From the NCBI RefSeq assembly GCF_900113315.1, contig NZ_FOZG01000002.1:930001-994000 (forward strand): a stretch of 64,000 nucleotides of DNA, in the 5' to 3' direction. A program made the position numbers and the translations under genes. The notes under the pieces were generated by a model, which was given only the letters and a program-made list of their open reading frames with translations, did not search any database and had not been told where the DNA came from. Source of the DNA: Sphingomonas jatrophae. GTDB lineage: Bacteria; Pseudomonadota; Alphaproteobacteria; Sphingomonadales; Sphingomonadaceae. Positions 17,926 through 26,819 of this stretch are shown piece after piece (within the stretch, counting starts at the first letter, position 1; the number at the start of each line of letters is the position of its first letter).

Positions 17926-19875
17926 ATGGCAGACAGGCAGTCGTCGTTCAGCAGTCAGTCGGGGGGAGGCGAGCGGCAGGCCAAGCTCGCGATCAATCTC
18001 GGCGGCGAACAGATCCTGCTGGAACGGGTCGAAGCGGTCGAGTCGTTTGGCCGGCCCTTCTCGATCTCGGTCGATCTCATCTCCGAACTGGGCGAGATCG
18101 ATCTGCTGCCGCACCTCGGCAAGGCCGCCTGCGTCACGATCAAGCAGGATGACGACCAGCTGCAGCGCCACTTTCACGGCCTGATCGCGGAGGGTGAATT
18201 CCTCAACGAGGAGGAAGGGCATCATTACCGCCTGGCGCTCCGGCCGTTCACCCACTTCATGTCGCACAACCGCAACTTCATGATCCACTACAACAAGAGT
18301 GCGATCGACATCATCAAGGCGCTCGTCGCGCAGGCCGGCTTCTCCGCCAATCTCGAGGTGCGTGCGGCGGGCAGCGGGCTGGTCCGCGAATATTGCACCC
18401 AATATGGTGAAAGCGACTTCACCTTCATCTCGCGCCTGATGGAGGAAGAAGGGCTTTATTACTTCTATTCGCACAGTCCCGGCGGTCACAAGATGGTGAT
18501 CTGCGAAAAGCCCGCCGATCACCAGGCCGGCAAGGCGACGCCGCTCACCTACAACAGCGCCAGCGCGCATGTGCTGCACGCCGACAGCGCGGCGCGCACC
18601 GCGCTCGGCTCCGAAAAATATGTCCAGCGCCTGCACGAACGCGTCAGCACTGGCGCCGAGACCAAGGTGACGCTGCGCGACTGGGATTTCGAGAAGCCCG
18701 GCCAACCGCTCACCCAGGTCGCCGACGCCAAGGAGACGAGCGCCGCGCCCGTCGCTGAGGTCTATGAGTGGCCTGGCCCCTACATCCAGCCGGCGCATGG
18801 CAAGCGGCTGGCCGAGGCGATCCTCGACGGCCGCCGCGCCGAACAGGTGCTCTACACCGCGGAATCGCAGCTGCCGCTGCTGGAGATCGGCACCAAGGTG
18901 AAGATCGCCTCGCACCCGAACGAGCGCTATAATCGCGAGCTGCTGATCACCCGCACGCATCACGTGCTGGTGACGGAGACCTACCGCTCGGGCAGCGGCG
19001 GCGGCGACCAGGGCGTCGTGTTCGAAGCGGTGCCGGTCGAGGCCAAGTGGCGCGCGCCGCAATTCACGCCGCGCCCCGTCGTCCGCGGGCCCGAGACCGC
19101 GATCGTCATCGGGCCGGAGCGCGAGACGATCCACACCGACAAATATGGCCGCGTCCAGGTCCGCTTCCACTGGGATCGCTCGGGCGATCCGGTCAGCAAG
19201 ATGACATGCTGGCTGCGCGTGTCGCAGACGGGCGGCCTCGGCAACATCATCCTGCCGCGCGTCGGCCACGAGGTAATCGTCGACTTCCTCGACGGCGATC
19301 CCGATCGCCCGCTCGTCGTCGGCCGCGTGTTCAACCAGCAGCACATGCCGATCTACGCGCTGCCCGGCAACAAGACGCGCGCCGTGTGGCGGACGCAGAC
19401 CTATACGTCGGCGGGCGGCGCGGACGATGTCGGCGCGGCCAAGCCGCTCGACACCAAGAACCCGAGCGCGAACGAGATCCGCTTCGAGGACATGGTCGGC
19501 AAGGAGGAGCTGTTCGTCCACGCCCAGCGCGATCTCGCCACCCGCGTCCGCCGCAACGAGACGCACAATGTCGGCCTCGACCAGACGTCGGAGATCCACG
19601 GCGGCCGCACCACCACGATCGACAACAACGACAAGCTGACCGTCAACCAGTCGCAGACGGTCAAGGTCACCAACACGATCGAGATCGAGGCGGGCACCTC
19701 GATCACGCTCAAGGTCGCCGGCAACTCTATCGTGATCGACCAAACCGGGATAAAGCTGAAAGGCATCATGATCGACGAAAAGGCCGATGCCATGATGTCC
19801 CAGCAGGCGCCCATGATGACGATCAAGGGCGATGCGATGGTGGACGTCGATGGCGGCCTGATCATGTTGAACTAA
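17926..19875 (+). CDS. vgrG: T6SS spike protein VgrG (TssI)
   Basis: A 649-residue spike trimer subunit that sits on the Hcp tube and carries PAAR proteins and effectors. It has the gp27-like base (early conserved ...ISVDLIS, then the FHGLIAEGEFL, YRLALRPF and YCTQYGESDFTFISRLMEEEGLYYFY blocks) and a gp5-like OB region with DKYGRVQVRFHWDR and SCWLRVSQ-like CWLRVSQTGG. The needle region follows with NEIRFEDMVGKEELFVHAQRD. It ends shortly after the beta-helix in a Met-rich tail (MMSQQAPMMTIKGD), with no C-terminal effector domain. It is divergent from the sheath operon and starts the vgrG-DUF6931-fha unit. Confidence 0.96.
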   Translation: MADRQSSFSSQSGGGERQAKLAINLGGEQILLERVEAVESFGRPFSISVDLISELGEIDLLPHLGKAACVTIKQDDDQLQRHFHGLIAEGEFLNEEEGHHYRLALRPFTHFMSHNRNFMIHYNKSAIDIIKALVAQAGFSANLEVRAAGSGLVREYCTQYGESDFTFISRLMEEEGLYYFYSHSPGGHKMVICEKPADHQAGKATPLTYNSASAHVLHADSAARTALGSEKYVQRLHERVSTGAETKVTLRDWDFEKPGQPLTQVADAKETSAAPVAEVYEWPGPYIQPAHGKRLAEAILDGRRAEQVLYTAESQLPLLEIGTKVKIASHPNERYNRELLITRTHHVLVTETYRSGSGGGDQGVVFEAVPVEAKWRAPQFTPRPVVRGPETAIVIGPERETIHTDKYGRVQVRFHWDRSGDPVSKMTCWLRVSQTGGLGNIILPRVGHEVIVDFLDGDPDRPLVVGRVFNQQHMPIYALPGNKTRAVWRTQTYTSAGGADDVGAAKPLDTKNPSANEIRFEDMVGKEELFVHAQRDLATRVRRNETHNVGLDQTSEIHGGRTTTIDNNDKLTVNQSQTVKVTNTIEIEAGTSITLKVAGNSIVIDQTGIKLKGIMIDEKADAMMSQQAPMMTIKGDAMVDVDGGLIMLN

Positions 19876-19892
19876 GGCGGGTCGGTGAAGCG

Positions 19893-20465
19893 ATGAGCGA
19901 GTGGACCAAGGTCAGGTGGACGCAGGCGCGTCAGGTGACGCAGCTGATGGGCGTCCGCGATCGCGACGCGCCGGCCGAAGGCGTGGCACCGCGCGCGCAT
20001 TGCACCGCGCTCGCCACGGCGGGTGAGCTGTCCGATGCGGTGACGTTCGTCGGCCATGCGCTGCCCCGCTATGAAAGCGTCGCGTGGGCGACGTCGCAGG
20101 TCGCCGCCGCCCGCGCGCACACGCCGGCCGAACCGGCCGAGCAGGCGGTGTTCGATCTCGTCGCGGAGTGGGTCAAGGATCCGAATGACAGCCTGCGCCG
20201 CGCCGCCTTCGATGCCGCGCGCGCGCTGGACGAAGCCGGGCCAGAGCAGATGCTCGGCTTCGCGACCTACTATTCGGGCGGCAGCATCGCTCCCGAAGGG
20301 GTCGCGCCGGTGCTGCCCAAGGACGGCATGTGCAATCGCTTCGCATCCACCGCCGTGGTGATCGCCGCCGGCGTGGCGGGGGAGCGCGCCGCCGCGCTCC
20401 AGGCGGCACTCGCCGCGGGTGAGGCGGTCGCCTCCGGCGCGCCTGCGCCGCAGGCGGCAGGCTGA
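19893..20465 (+). CDS. T6SS-associated protein of unknown function (DUF6931-like)
   Basis: A 190-residue soluble, Ala-rich, mostly helical protein. The start MSEWTKVRW at 19893 lies 17 bases after the vgrG stop, with GGTGAAG as ribosome-binding site. Its stop overlaps the ATG of the FHA gene by one base (TGATG). I recognise it only loosely as the DUF6931 type found beside vgrG in some alphaproteobacterial T6SS loci. It shows conserved-looking pieces such as AVFDLVAEWVKDPND, AARALDEAGPEQMLGFATYYSGGS and NRFASTAVVIAAGVAG. No catalytic motif, signal peptide or membrane segment is visible. Translation-coupled placement between the spike and a regulatory protein suggests an adaptor, chaperone or regulatory partner; this is inference. 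Confidence 0.7.
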   Translation: MSEWTKVRWTQARQVTQLMGVRDRDAPAEGVAPRAHCTALATAGELSDAVTFVGHALPRYESVAWATSQVAAARAHTPAEPAEQAVFDLVAEWVKDPNDSLRRAAFDAARALDEAGPEQMLGFATYYSGGSIAPEGVAPVLPKDGMCNRFASTAVVIAAGVAGERAAALQAALAAGEAVASGAPAPQAAG

Positions 20466-22543
20466 TGTGGGGCGGGCACGGCTCGGGCGCTCCCAAACTC
20501 GGCCTCACCATCCGCAACGTCGACGCGCTCGATAACGGCGTTCCGACCCGCATCGATCTCGATCAGCGCGGCGCCGTCATCGGCCGCTCGGCGACGGTCG
20601 ACTGGAGCCTGCCCGATCCGCGCGCCTATATCTCGTCGCGCCACGCCGAGATCGATTTCGTCGACGGCCAATATCGCCTGATCGACGTCAGCACCAACGG
20701 CACCTTCATCAACGGCGCGACCGAGCGGAGCTACGAGCCCGTCACGCTGAAGGATGGCGACGTGATCGCCGTCGGCCATTACGAGATCGTCGTTACGCTG
20801 ACCGGCGGCCCCGCCGCCGCCGCACCGCCCCCCGCCGCGCCGCCCGCGGCCTCCGGCGGCTGGGGCGGGTGGGATAGCGGCGCTGCGGCCGCGCCGGCGG
20901 CCGGCTCGGGCTGGGGGTCGGCCGCATCGGTCGCGGCGCCCGCTCTCGGTGCCGGCGCAGCCTCTGCCGCCTGGGCCGCCCCTGCCATCCCGAAGCCCGA
21001 CGCCTCCGCCTGGGGCGCCCCGCCAGGCGACGCCGCGGGCGGTTGGGGCGCGGCTGCCACGCCCGCCGCACCGTCGGCCGACGGCTGGGGCGCACCCGCC
21101 AGCCCCGCAGCACCCGCGTCGGACGGGTGGGGCACACCCGCCAGCCCTGCCACGCCCGCCGCCCCTGCCACCGATGGCTGGGGCGCGCCCGCGCCGTCGG
21201 GCAATGACGGGTGGGGTGCTGCACCCGCAGCGCCAGCCGCCGATGCAGGCGGCTGGGGAGCCGCGCCCGCTGCGCCTGCCGCCGGCGGCAACGACGGATG
21301 GGGCGCCGCCGCCGCGCCGGCACCCTCAAGCAATGACGGCTGGGGCGCCGCACCCGCCGCGGAGAGCGGCGCGTCCGCCGGCTGGGGTAGCCCACCCCCC
21401 GCGACCGGCCCTGCCCCGTCCAACGCCAGCTGGGCCGCACCCGCGCCCGCACCGGCCAGCCCGTCCCCCACCTCGTCCTTCGCCGCGCCGACCGAGGCGT
21501 TCGTGCCGACGCACAAGACGGTGGAGCAGGCGCCGAACCCCTCCGCCTGGGATCGCCCGGCCGAACAGGGGCAGGCCGCCTCAGGCTGGTCCAGCGCGGT
21601 CGCCGACCGGCCGAGCGCTCCGACCGCCGACGATGTCTGGGGCAAGATCAACGACGGCAACGTGGTCGATTGGGCGCGCGGCGGCTTCGGCGCGGCAGCA
21701 GCGCCGGCCGAGACGGACAAGCTCGGCCTGACGCCGCGCAACGCCATCGCCGCCTTGCCTGCGACGCCTCCGCCCGCCGCCGGCTTCGGCGGCAGCCCGC
21801 CGCCCGCTGCACGCCCCGCGCCCGCCCCGGCGCCCACCGCCTTTCCGACGCCGCCTGCCGCTGCCGCCTATACTCCGCCCGCCCCCATGCCGATGCCGCC
21901 GCAGGCGCCGGCCGCCCCCGCCGCCGCGCCGCAGCCCCCCGCCGCCGCGCCCGGCAGCGGCGAGGCGATGGCGCGCTTCCTTGCCGAGGCGGGGCTCAAG
22001 CGCGGCGACCTCAAGGGCAATGACGCCGATCTGATGGCGTCCGCCGGCGGGCTCGTCCGCCGTCTCGTCGCCGGGCTGGTGGTGATGCTGGAGGCCCGCG
22101 CCCGCGCCAAGTCGCAGATGGGTGCGCAGTCCACCGCGCTCGAGTTCGACGGCAACAACCCGATGAAGTTCGCCCGCACGCCCGAGGGCGCGCTGGCGCA
22201 GTTGCTCAATCCCGTAGAGCGCGGCTTCATGCCGGCCGACCGTGCGGTCGAGGATGCGTTCCACGATCTCCAGTCGCACCAGATCGCCACGCTGAAGGCG
22301 ATGCAGGGCGCGCTCAAGGCCACGCTCGACCGCTTCTCGCCGACCGCGATCAAGGCGCGCGCGGAAGACAAGGGGCTGATGTCCCGCATCCTCCCCGGCG
22401 CACGCGACGCGGCGCTGTGGCAGGCCTATGAGCGCGAATTCGGCGGCGTCGCCCACGGCTCGGACGAAGCCTTCATGGAAGTCTTCTCCCGCGAATTCAA
22501 ACGCGCCTACGAAGAACAATCGGCGCGGCGCCCGAAGAAGTAG
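20465..22543 (+). CDS. fha: T6SS FHA-domain phosphothreonine reader (Fha/TagH)
   Basis: A 692-residue regulator of the T6SS threonine-phosphorylation pathway. Residues 12-112 are an FHA domain with the phosphothreonine-binding residues in place (R41 in IGRS, S58-R59-H60 in ISSRHAE, N78 and N83 in STNGTFING). Residues about 130-500 are a low-complexity Ala/Pro region with some 18 tryptophans, mostly in tandem D-G-W-G-A-P-like units. The last about 190 residues form the conserved TagH/ImpI C-terminal domain (EAMARFLAEAGL, LMASAGGLVRRLVAGLVVMLEAR, and AREFKRAYEEQ-like EFKRAYEEQ). In related systems Fha binds phosphorylated TssL or other targets after PpkA acts. It is translation-coupled to the gene before it. 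Confidence 0.93.
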   Translation: MWGGHGSGAPKLGLTIRNVDALDNGVPTRIDLDQRGAVIGRSATVDWSLPDPRAYISSRHAEIDFVDGQYRLIDVSTNGTFINGATERSYEPVTLKDGDVIAVGHYEIVVTLTGGPAAAAPPPAAPPAASGGWGGWDSGAAAAPAAGSGWGSAASVAAPALGAGAASAAWAAPAIPKPDASAWGAPPGDAAGGWGAAATPAAPSADGWGAPASPAAPASDGWGTPASPATPAAPATDGWGAPAPSGNDGWGAAPAAPAADAGGWGAAPAAPAAGGNDGWGAAAAPAPSSNDGWGAAPAAESGASAGWGSPPPATGPAPSNASWAAPAPAPASPSPTSSFAAPTEAFVPTHKTVEQAPNPSAWDRPAEQGQAASGWSSAVADRPSAPTADDVWGKINDGNVVDWARGGFGAAAAPAETDKLGLTPRNAIAALPATPPPAAGFGGSPPPAARPAPAPAPTAFPTPPAAAAYTPPAPMPMPPQAPAAPAAAPQPPAAAPGSGEAMARFLAEAGLKRGDLKGNDADLMASAGGLVRRLVAGLVVMLEARARAKSQMGAQSTALEFDGNNPMKFARTPEGALAQLLNPVERGFMPADRAVEDAFHDLQSHQIATLKAMQGALKATLDRFSPTAIKARAEDKGLMSRILPGARDAALWQAYEREFGGVAHGSDEAFMEVFSREFKRAYEEQSARRPKK
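20860..21480 (+). repeat. Trp-Gly repeat region inside the FHA gene
   Basis: A coding tandem repeat of degenerate units about 14-18 codons long, each centred on DGWGAP, GGWGAA or a close variant (at least twelve WG-containing copies), with Ala/Pro spacers. The same WG-P motif occurs in the N termini of the T6SS kinase and TssL encoded nearby. It is a protein-level repeat, not a CRISPR array. Confidence 0.8.
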
Positions 22544-22564
22544 CGCGCATCCTACCTCCTCCCT

Positions 22565-22589
22565 TCATGCTGAACTCGTTTCAGCATGA
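22565..22589. terminator. Hairpin from half-size palindromic repeat after the fha gene
   Basis: A perfect 10-base stem, TCATGCTGAA / TTCAGCATGA, with a 5-base CTCGT loop, 21 bases after the FHA stop codon. The stem is the terminal arm of the MITE-like repeats at 1569 and 6033, so this is a reduced copy. It has no U-tract but is well placed to end or protect the vgrG-fha transcript. Confidence 0.45.
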
Positions 22590-22734
22590 CGAGGGGCCTT
22601 TCGGAGCGCCGCAGCACTGTTCGGCCGGCAGCTTCCGAAACTAGATCAAGGTTGTGGCGCCGGAGCGGAATGGCTTGGACTGGTGGGAAGCGGACGTCCC
22701 GCTCGCCGGGTCTGAGTGACAGTTGGGCAGGATC

Positions 22735-23187
22735 ATGAAGCCTTCTGCGATGGTCGTTGCGCGATCCTTTCTTGATGTGGTGTGGGCGGACGTGCCCCCA
22801 TCCGACGCGGAGTTGCTTGTGGCCCTCGATCGCCTTCTAGCGGCTGTCCACGACGTTCCGGAGGCAGAGCCCGCCGACGCCGAAGTCGCGCGAACCGATC
22901 GTGATTGGACTTCCGTGTATGGGCAGATTGCGACACGATTTCCTGCCTATGGCCTCTACGCTGTCTCAAGTCCCTTAGCGTTGGGGGAGGCAGCGATGAC
23001 TGGCGACGCGATCGACGATCTCGCTGATCTAACGGAGGACTTGCGTGAAGTTCTCTGGCGTGGCGAGCAGAGCGGCCCTGATGATGCGGCGTGGTATCTC
23101 CGTTTCATGTATGAGGCGCATTGGGGGCGCCACGCGAGAGAGTTAGCGCTGTTCCTGCACGCACGCCTGTCCGAGCGACTGGAGTGA
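22735..23187 (+). CDS. DUF5063-family protein
   Basis: A 150-residue soluble acidic protein resembling DUF5063 proteins. The diagnostic part is the C-terminal half, with DAIDDLADLTEDLREVL, then a Tyr/Phe-rich YLRFMYEAHWGRHARELALFLHARL; similar D-L-x-D-[IL]-x-x-D-L and W-G-x-x-x-x-x-A patterns mark that family. Function is unknown. I chose the ATG at 22735 (MKPSAMVVARSF) with GGCAGGA upstream; a TTG 12 bases earlier is possible. Codon use is less GC-biased than in its neighbours (more GAT, GTT, TTG), which hints at a recent arrival. With the next gene it separates the two arms of the T6SS cluster. Confidence 0.65.
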   Translation: MKPSAMVVARSFLDVVWADVPPSDAELLVALDRLLAAVHDVPEAEPADAEVARTDRDWTSVYGQIATRFPAYGLYAVSSPLALGEAAMTGDAIDDLADLTEDLREVLWRGEQSGPDDAAWYLRFMYEAHWGRHARELALFLHARLSERLE

Positions 23188-23245
23188 ACGCCTGACTTCG
23201 TTCGACAACTGATCGGCCGCTGTCGGGCCGGAACCAGCCTCCCCC

Positions 23246-24637
23246 TCACTCGTCCGCATAGGCCTTCACCAGCTCGAACAGGAAATCGCGCCCCGCATAG
23301 ATGGATTTCACGCCCATCCGCTCGTTCAGCCCGTGTGCGCCATTGCCGTCCGGATCGCCCCACGGCCCCGGCACGCCATAGGTCGGAATGCCCGTGAGGT
23401 AGGTGGCATCGGTCGCGCCCGTCGACATGGCGGGGATCAGCGGCACGCCGGGGAAATGCTTCGCCACCAGCCGCTCCGCCGGAGCCATGATCTTCGCCGA
23501 CAGCGGCGGCGGCACCGCGATCGGGCGCAGCCGGCCGACCATCGTCACGGCAAGCTTGGGATCGCCCACCGCCGCGATCAACGCCGCCTTGGTCGTGTCG
23601 CCATCCTCACCGGGGATGATGCGGCAGTTGATCGTCGCGGTGGCGCGCTGCGGCAGCGCGTTCACCGCATGGCCCGCCGCCAGCATCGTCGCGACGCAGG
23701 TGGTGCGCAGCATCGAATTGTAGGTCCGGTCGCGGGAGACGATCGCGGCAGCCGCCGCATCGCCGGGGTTCGCCGCCAGCCGCACCATCGCGCGCCCCGT
23801 CTCGTCGTCGCGATCCGCGCCCACCTTGGCGAAGAAGGCGCGCGTCGTATCATTGAAGCGCACCGGGAATTTGTATGCGCGCACCTTCTGCACCGCGTCG
23901 GCCAGCGCGTAGATCGCATTGTCATCGATCGGGATCGAGCTGTGCCCGCCCGGATTGGTCGCGGTCAGCTCATAGCTGCGGTTGGATTTCTCGCCCACCT
24001 GCATCGTCTGGCTGATCAGCTTGCCCGACGCATCGGCATCGCCGCCGCCGCCCTCGTTGAGCGCGAACTCCGCCGCGATCAGGTCGGGCCGGTTCTTGGC
24101 CAGCCACTCGACCCCGTTCATCCGCGCGCCCGATTCCTCGCCGCAGGTCAGCGCCAGCTTGATCGTGCGTTTCGGCTTGTAGCCCTGCTGCTTCATCCGG
24201 ATCAGCGAATCGATCCAGATCGCCGCCAATCCCTTCATGTCGGCGGTGCCGCGGCCGTAGAAATAGCCGCCTTCCTCGATGAACTTGAACGGATCGCGCG
24301 TCCAATCCTCGCGCCGTGCATTCACCACGTCGATGTGGCCAAGCAGCAGGATCGGCTTGGCCTTCGGGTCGCTGCCCGGCAGCATCGCGACGATGCCGCC
24401 ATCCAGCGGCAGCTTGTCGTCCTTGAACAGCGTCAGCTGCGCATCGGTGAAGCCGCCCGCGCGCATCCGGTCGCGCACCAGCTCCGCCGCGCGGGTGCAG
24501 CTGCCGGTCGCCACCGACGTGTCCGTCTCCACCAGCGCCTTGTAGAGATCGCGGAACACCGCCTGGTCCGCCCGCGGCGCCTGCGCGCCCGCCGCCGTCG
24601 CGAACAGGGCGAGAGCGGAAACGAGGGTTCGGAACAT
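23246..24637 (-). CDS. Secreted M20-family zinc metallopeptidase
   Basis: A 463-residue exported aminoacylase/carboxypeptidase-type enzyme. The start MFRTLVSALALFATAAGAQA is a signal peptide preceded by GGAGG; the frame is open further upstream but that extension has no support. The M20 zinc site is complete: LLLGHIDVV (first His, Asp), GRGTADMKG (bridging Asp), CGEESG (catalytic Glu pair), an Asp/Glu-containing NEGGGGDAD region, and a C-terminal GAHGLNERM histidine. The GGHSSIP of the dimerisation domain is also present. It probably releases amino acids from peptides in the periplasm. Nothing ties it to the T6SS genes it lies among except position. Confidence 0.88.
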   Translation of the reverse strand: MFRTLVSALALFATAAGAQAPRADQAVFRDLYKALVETDTSVATGSCTRAAELVRDRMRAGGFTDAQLTLFKDDKLPLDGGIVAMLPGSDPKAKPILLLGHIDVVNARREDWTRDPFKFIEEGGYFYGRGTADMKGLAAIWIDSLIRMKQQGYKPKRTIKLALTCGEESGARMNGVEWLAKNRPDLIAAEFALNEGGGGDADASGKLISQTMQVGEKSNRSYELTATNPGGHSSIPIDDNAIYALADAVQKVRAYKFPVRFNDTTRAFFAKVGADRDDETGRAMVRLAANPGDAAAAAIVSRDRTYNSMLRTTCVATMLAAGHAVNALPQRATATINCRIIPGEDGDTTKAALIAAVGDPKLAVTMVGRLRPIAVPPPLSAKIMAPAERLVAKHFPGVPLIPAMSTGATDATYLTGIPTYGVPGPWGDPDGNGAHGLNERMGVKSIYAGRDFLFELVKAYADE

Positions 24638-24712
24638 GCGTGCGGCCTCCTGCTGGCGAGGCGCCGACCGAACCAGAGGATGCGCGCCCACGCAAGGGGC
24701 GCCGCGCCGCCT

Positions 24713-26815
24713 TCAGCCCGGTATCTCGTCCACCGTCTTGAACCACACCATCTCGGACTTCCAGCCGCCGCGCTGCGCCTCGCCCTCGAACTTCTGCTTC
24801 CAGTCCGCGCCGCGCTGTCCGGGCGGTGTGGTGATCAGCGCGCCGTCGAACGGCTCCTTACCCGTCAGCAGCATGAAGCCCGACCAGCCGAGATGGTCGA
24901 TGAACAGGGGCACGCGATATTTGTTGCCGCCGAGCGGCGTGACGTTGGGCAGCACGCCCTTCAGCAGCCCCTCCATCGTCGCGCGCTTGGTCACCGGCCC
25001 GTCGGGCGAGTTGACGTTCTCCACCGCGCCCGTCTCCGTCAGCCCGAAGAAGCCGACACCCTGGTTCGCCGGGCCGAGATCGATGTTCAGCACCACGTCC
25101 GCGCCGGTCGCGCCGTCGGCGCCCTTGGCCCGCTCCCACTTGCGCTGCGCCACGGTCAGCCCCTCGGCATTCGGCGCACGGATCGCGCGGAACGCGTCCA
25201 GCGCGTCGCACATGCTGGCGGGAACGGTCGCCACTTCCTCGAAATTGATGTCGGCGGCGGTGATGCCCTTTTCCTGCAACGCCTTGGAGATCGCGCCCTG
25301 CGCGCGGCCGGGCGCATCCGCCACGCCGTTCAGCGCCACCGCCACGCCGCGCTCGCCGCGCTGGGTGATGTCGGTGATGTCCAGCCAGGTGCAGCCGATG
25401 CCCGGCAGCGCCGCATCGATCGCGCCGCGCGCCTGATCGGCCACGGGCAGCCCGGAATCGGCCACCGCCCCCGCGCCCGCGCCGCCCGCCGCAGCCACGG
25501 TCGGGTCGGCCGGCTTGTCCCCGCCCGATGTCAGCGCCCAGCCGCCGACGCCGAGCACCAGCAGCGCGGCGATCGCACCGCCCGCGATCAGCGGCGTCTT
25601 CGACTTGGCCGGTGCAGCCGCCGGCTCCGCGACACGCGCTGCCGCGGGCGCCGCCCCGCGCGCACCGCCGTCCAGCGCGGCGATCACCTCTTCCATGGAG
25701 CGCAGCCGCTCCGCCGGATTGGCGGCGAGCATCTTCGCCAGCACGGGGCGCAGCTTTTCGGGGATGGGCGTCAGGTCCGGCCCGGCGCGGCGCTTGTCCA
25801 CCGCATCGACCAGGGTCGCGCCCATCTCGACATTGCGGCCCATCGCGACCGCGAGGATGACGAGGCCGAGCGAATAAACGTCGCTCCACGGCCCCACGTC
25901 GCGGCCGAAATCGCCCAATTGCTCGGGCGCGACATAGTTGAGCTTGCCGGCGAAACCATCGCCGACGATCGTCTTGCTGCCGGGATCGAGATCCTTGGCG
26001 ATGCCGAAATCGATGACCTTGGCCTTGTCGAGCCGCCCGTCCTCCAGCAGCACGTTGTCGGGCGAGATGTCACGGTGGATCGCGCCCAGCGAATGCGCCA
26101 CGCGCAGGCCGTCCGCCAGCCGGCGCGTCAGCATCGCCAGCTCGTCCTCGTTCGGGCGCAGCGTGCCCAGCACGTCGGCGAGATTCTTGCCGTCGATATA
26201 TTCGGTGACGATGTAGAGCACGCCCAGCTGCGGCTCCTGCGCCAGCACGCGATACTGGACGAGCGCGGGATGCGTCAGCCGCGTGAGGGTCTTGGCCTCC
26301 TTGCGGAACATCGCCTGCACGTTGGGATCGGCGGCGAGCGCGGGTAGCATCACCTTGATCGCGACGCGCTCGTCCGAATTGACGTTGGATCCCTCGAACA
26401 CCTCACCCATGCCGCCGCGCGCGATGAAGCGATCGACGCGGAAGATGTGGTTGAGCACGTCGCCGATCTGGATGCGGTCGCCATCGAGGCGCGGTGCCAT
26501 CGGCATGTAGGTGCGGTTGAACGCGGTCTGGTCCTGGCTCGGCGGCGGGGCCGGCTGCACCGGCACACCGGGGGCGGTGCGCCGGTCGCTCGGCGGCGCA
26601 CCCCAGCCGCCCTGCGTCTGCTGCGAGGATGGCGGCGGCGCAGGCGGCGTTCCCCAGTCGGCGGGCTGGGAAGGCGGCGGGCTGCCCCAGTCGACCGGTG
26701 CCGGCGGCGGCGGCGCTCCGCCCCACGGATCGGCCGCGGGCGGCTGTTGCCCCGGCGCCGGCATGAACACCGTCCGCTCCTCCTGCGGAGGCTTCTTGTC
26801 GTCGTCGCCGGTCAT
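24713..26815 (-). CDS. ppkA: T6SS transmembrane Ser/Thr kinase (PpkA-like)
   Basis: A 700-residue kinase that triggers T6SS assembly by threonine phosphorylation. Residues 1-110 are a disordered Pro-rich segment with WG repeats (PWGG, DWGSPPP, DWGTPPA, GWGAPPS) and two RT-[VY]-x-P sites (T15 in EERTVFMPAP, T102 in NRTYMPMAP). The kinase domain (about 118-390) has the glycine loop GGMGEVF, K154 in VAIK, E173, catalytic HRD 247-249 and DFG 269-271, so it should be active. A single transmembrane helix (about 415-435, LIAGGAIAALLVLGVGGW) leads to a periplasmic part of about 260 residues with two small repeated-looking alpha/beta lobes of unknown function. It is the last gene of the tssK-ppkA operon, starting 4 bases after pppA. 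Confidence 0.92.
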   Translation of the reverse strand: MTGDDDKKPPQEERTVFMPAPGQQPPAADPWGGAPPPPAPVDWGSPPPSQPADWGTPPAPPPSSQQTQGGWGAPPSDRRTAPGVPVQPAPPPSQDQTAFNRTYMPMAPRLDGDRIQIGDVLNHIFRVDRFIARGGMGEVFEGSNVNSDERVAIKVMLPALAADPNVQAMFRKEAKTLTRLTHPALVQYRVLAQEPQLGVLYIVTEYIDGKNLADVLGTLRPNEDELAMLTRRLADGLRVAHSLGAIHRDISPDNVLLEDGRLDKAKVIDFGIAKDLDPGSKTIVGDGFAGKLNYVAPEQLGDFGRDVGPWSDVYSLGLVILAVAMGRNVEMGATLVDAVDKRRAGPDLTPIPEKLRPVLAKMLAANPAERLRSMEEVIAALDGGARGAAPAAARVAEPAAAPAKSKTPLIAGGAIAALLVLGVGGWALTSGGDKPADPTVAAAGGAGAGAVADSGLPVADQARGAIDAALPGIGCTWLDITDITQRGERGVAVALNGVADAPGRAQGAISKALQEKGITAADINFEEVATVPASMCDALDAFRAIRAPNAEGLTVAQRKWERAKGADGATGADVVLNIDLGPANQGVGFFGLTETGAVENVNSPDGPVTKRATMEGLLKGVLPNVTPLGGNKYRVPLFIDHLGWSGFMLLTGKEPFDGALITTPPGQRGADWKQKFEGEAQRGGWKSEMVWFKTVDEIPG

Positions 26816-26819
26816 AGCG

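Noticed and set aside
17926-19875. VgrG with a fused effector domain
   Set aside because: The protein ends shortly after the needle beta-helix with a Met-rich tail, so no extra domain fits.
20860-21480. Regular repeats that could suggest a CRISPR array
   Set aside because: The units are degenerate, in frame and encode the DGWGAP-type protein repeat of the FHA gene; no conserved repeat/unique spacer pattern and no cas genes.
23333-26347. A 1004-codon plus-strand open frame opposite the M20 peptidase and kinase
   Set aside because: Antisense His/Arg/Gln-rich filler with no domains over two clear genes.
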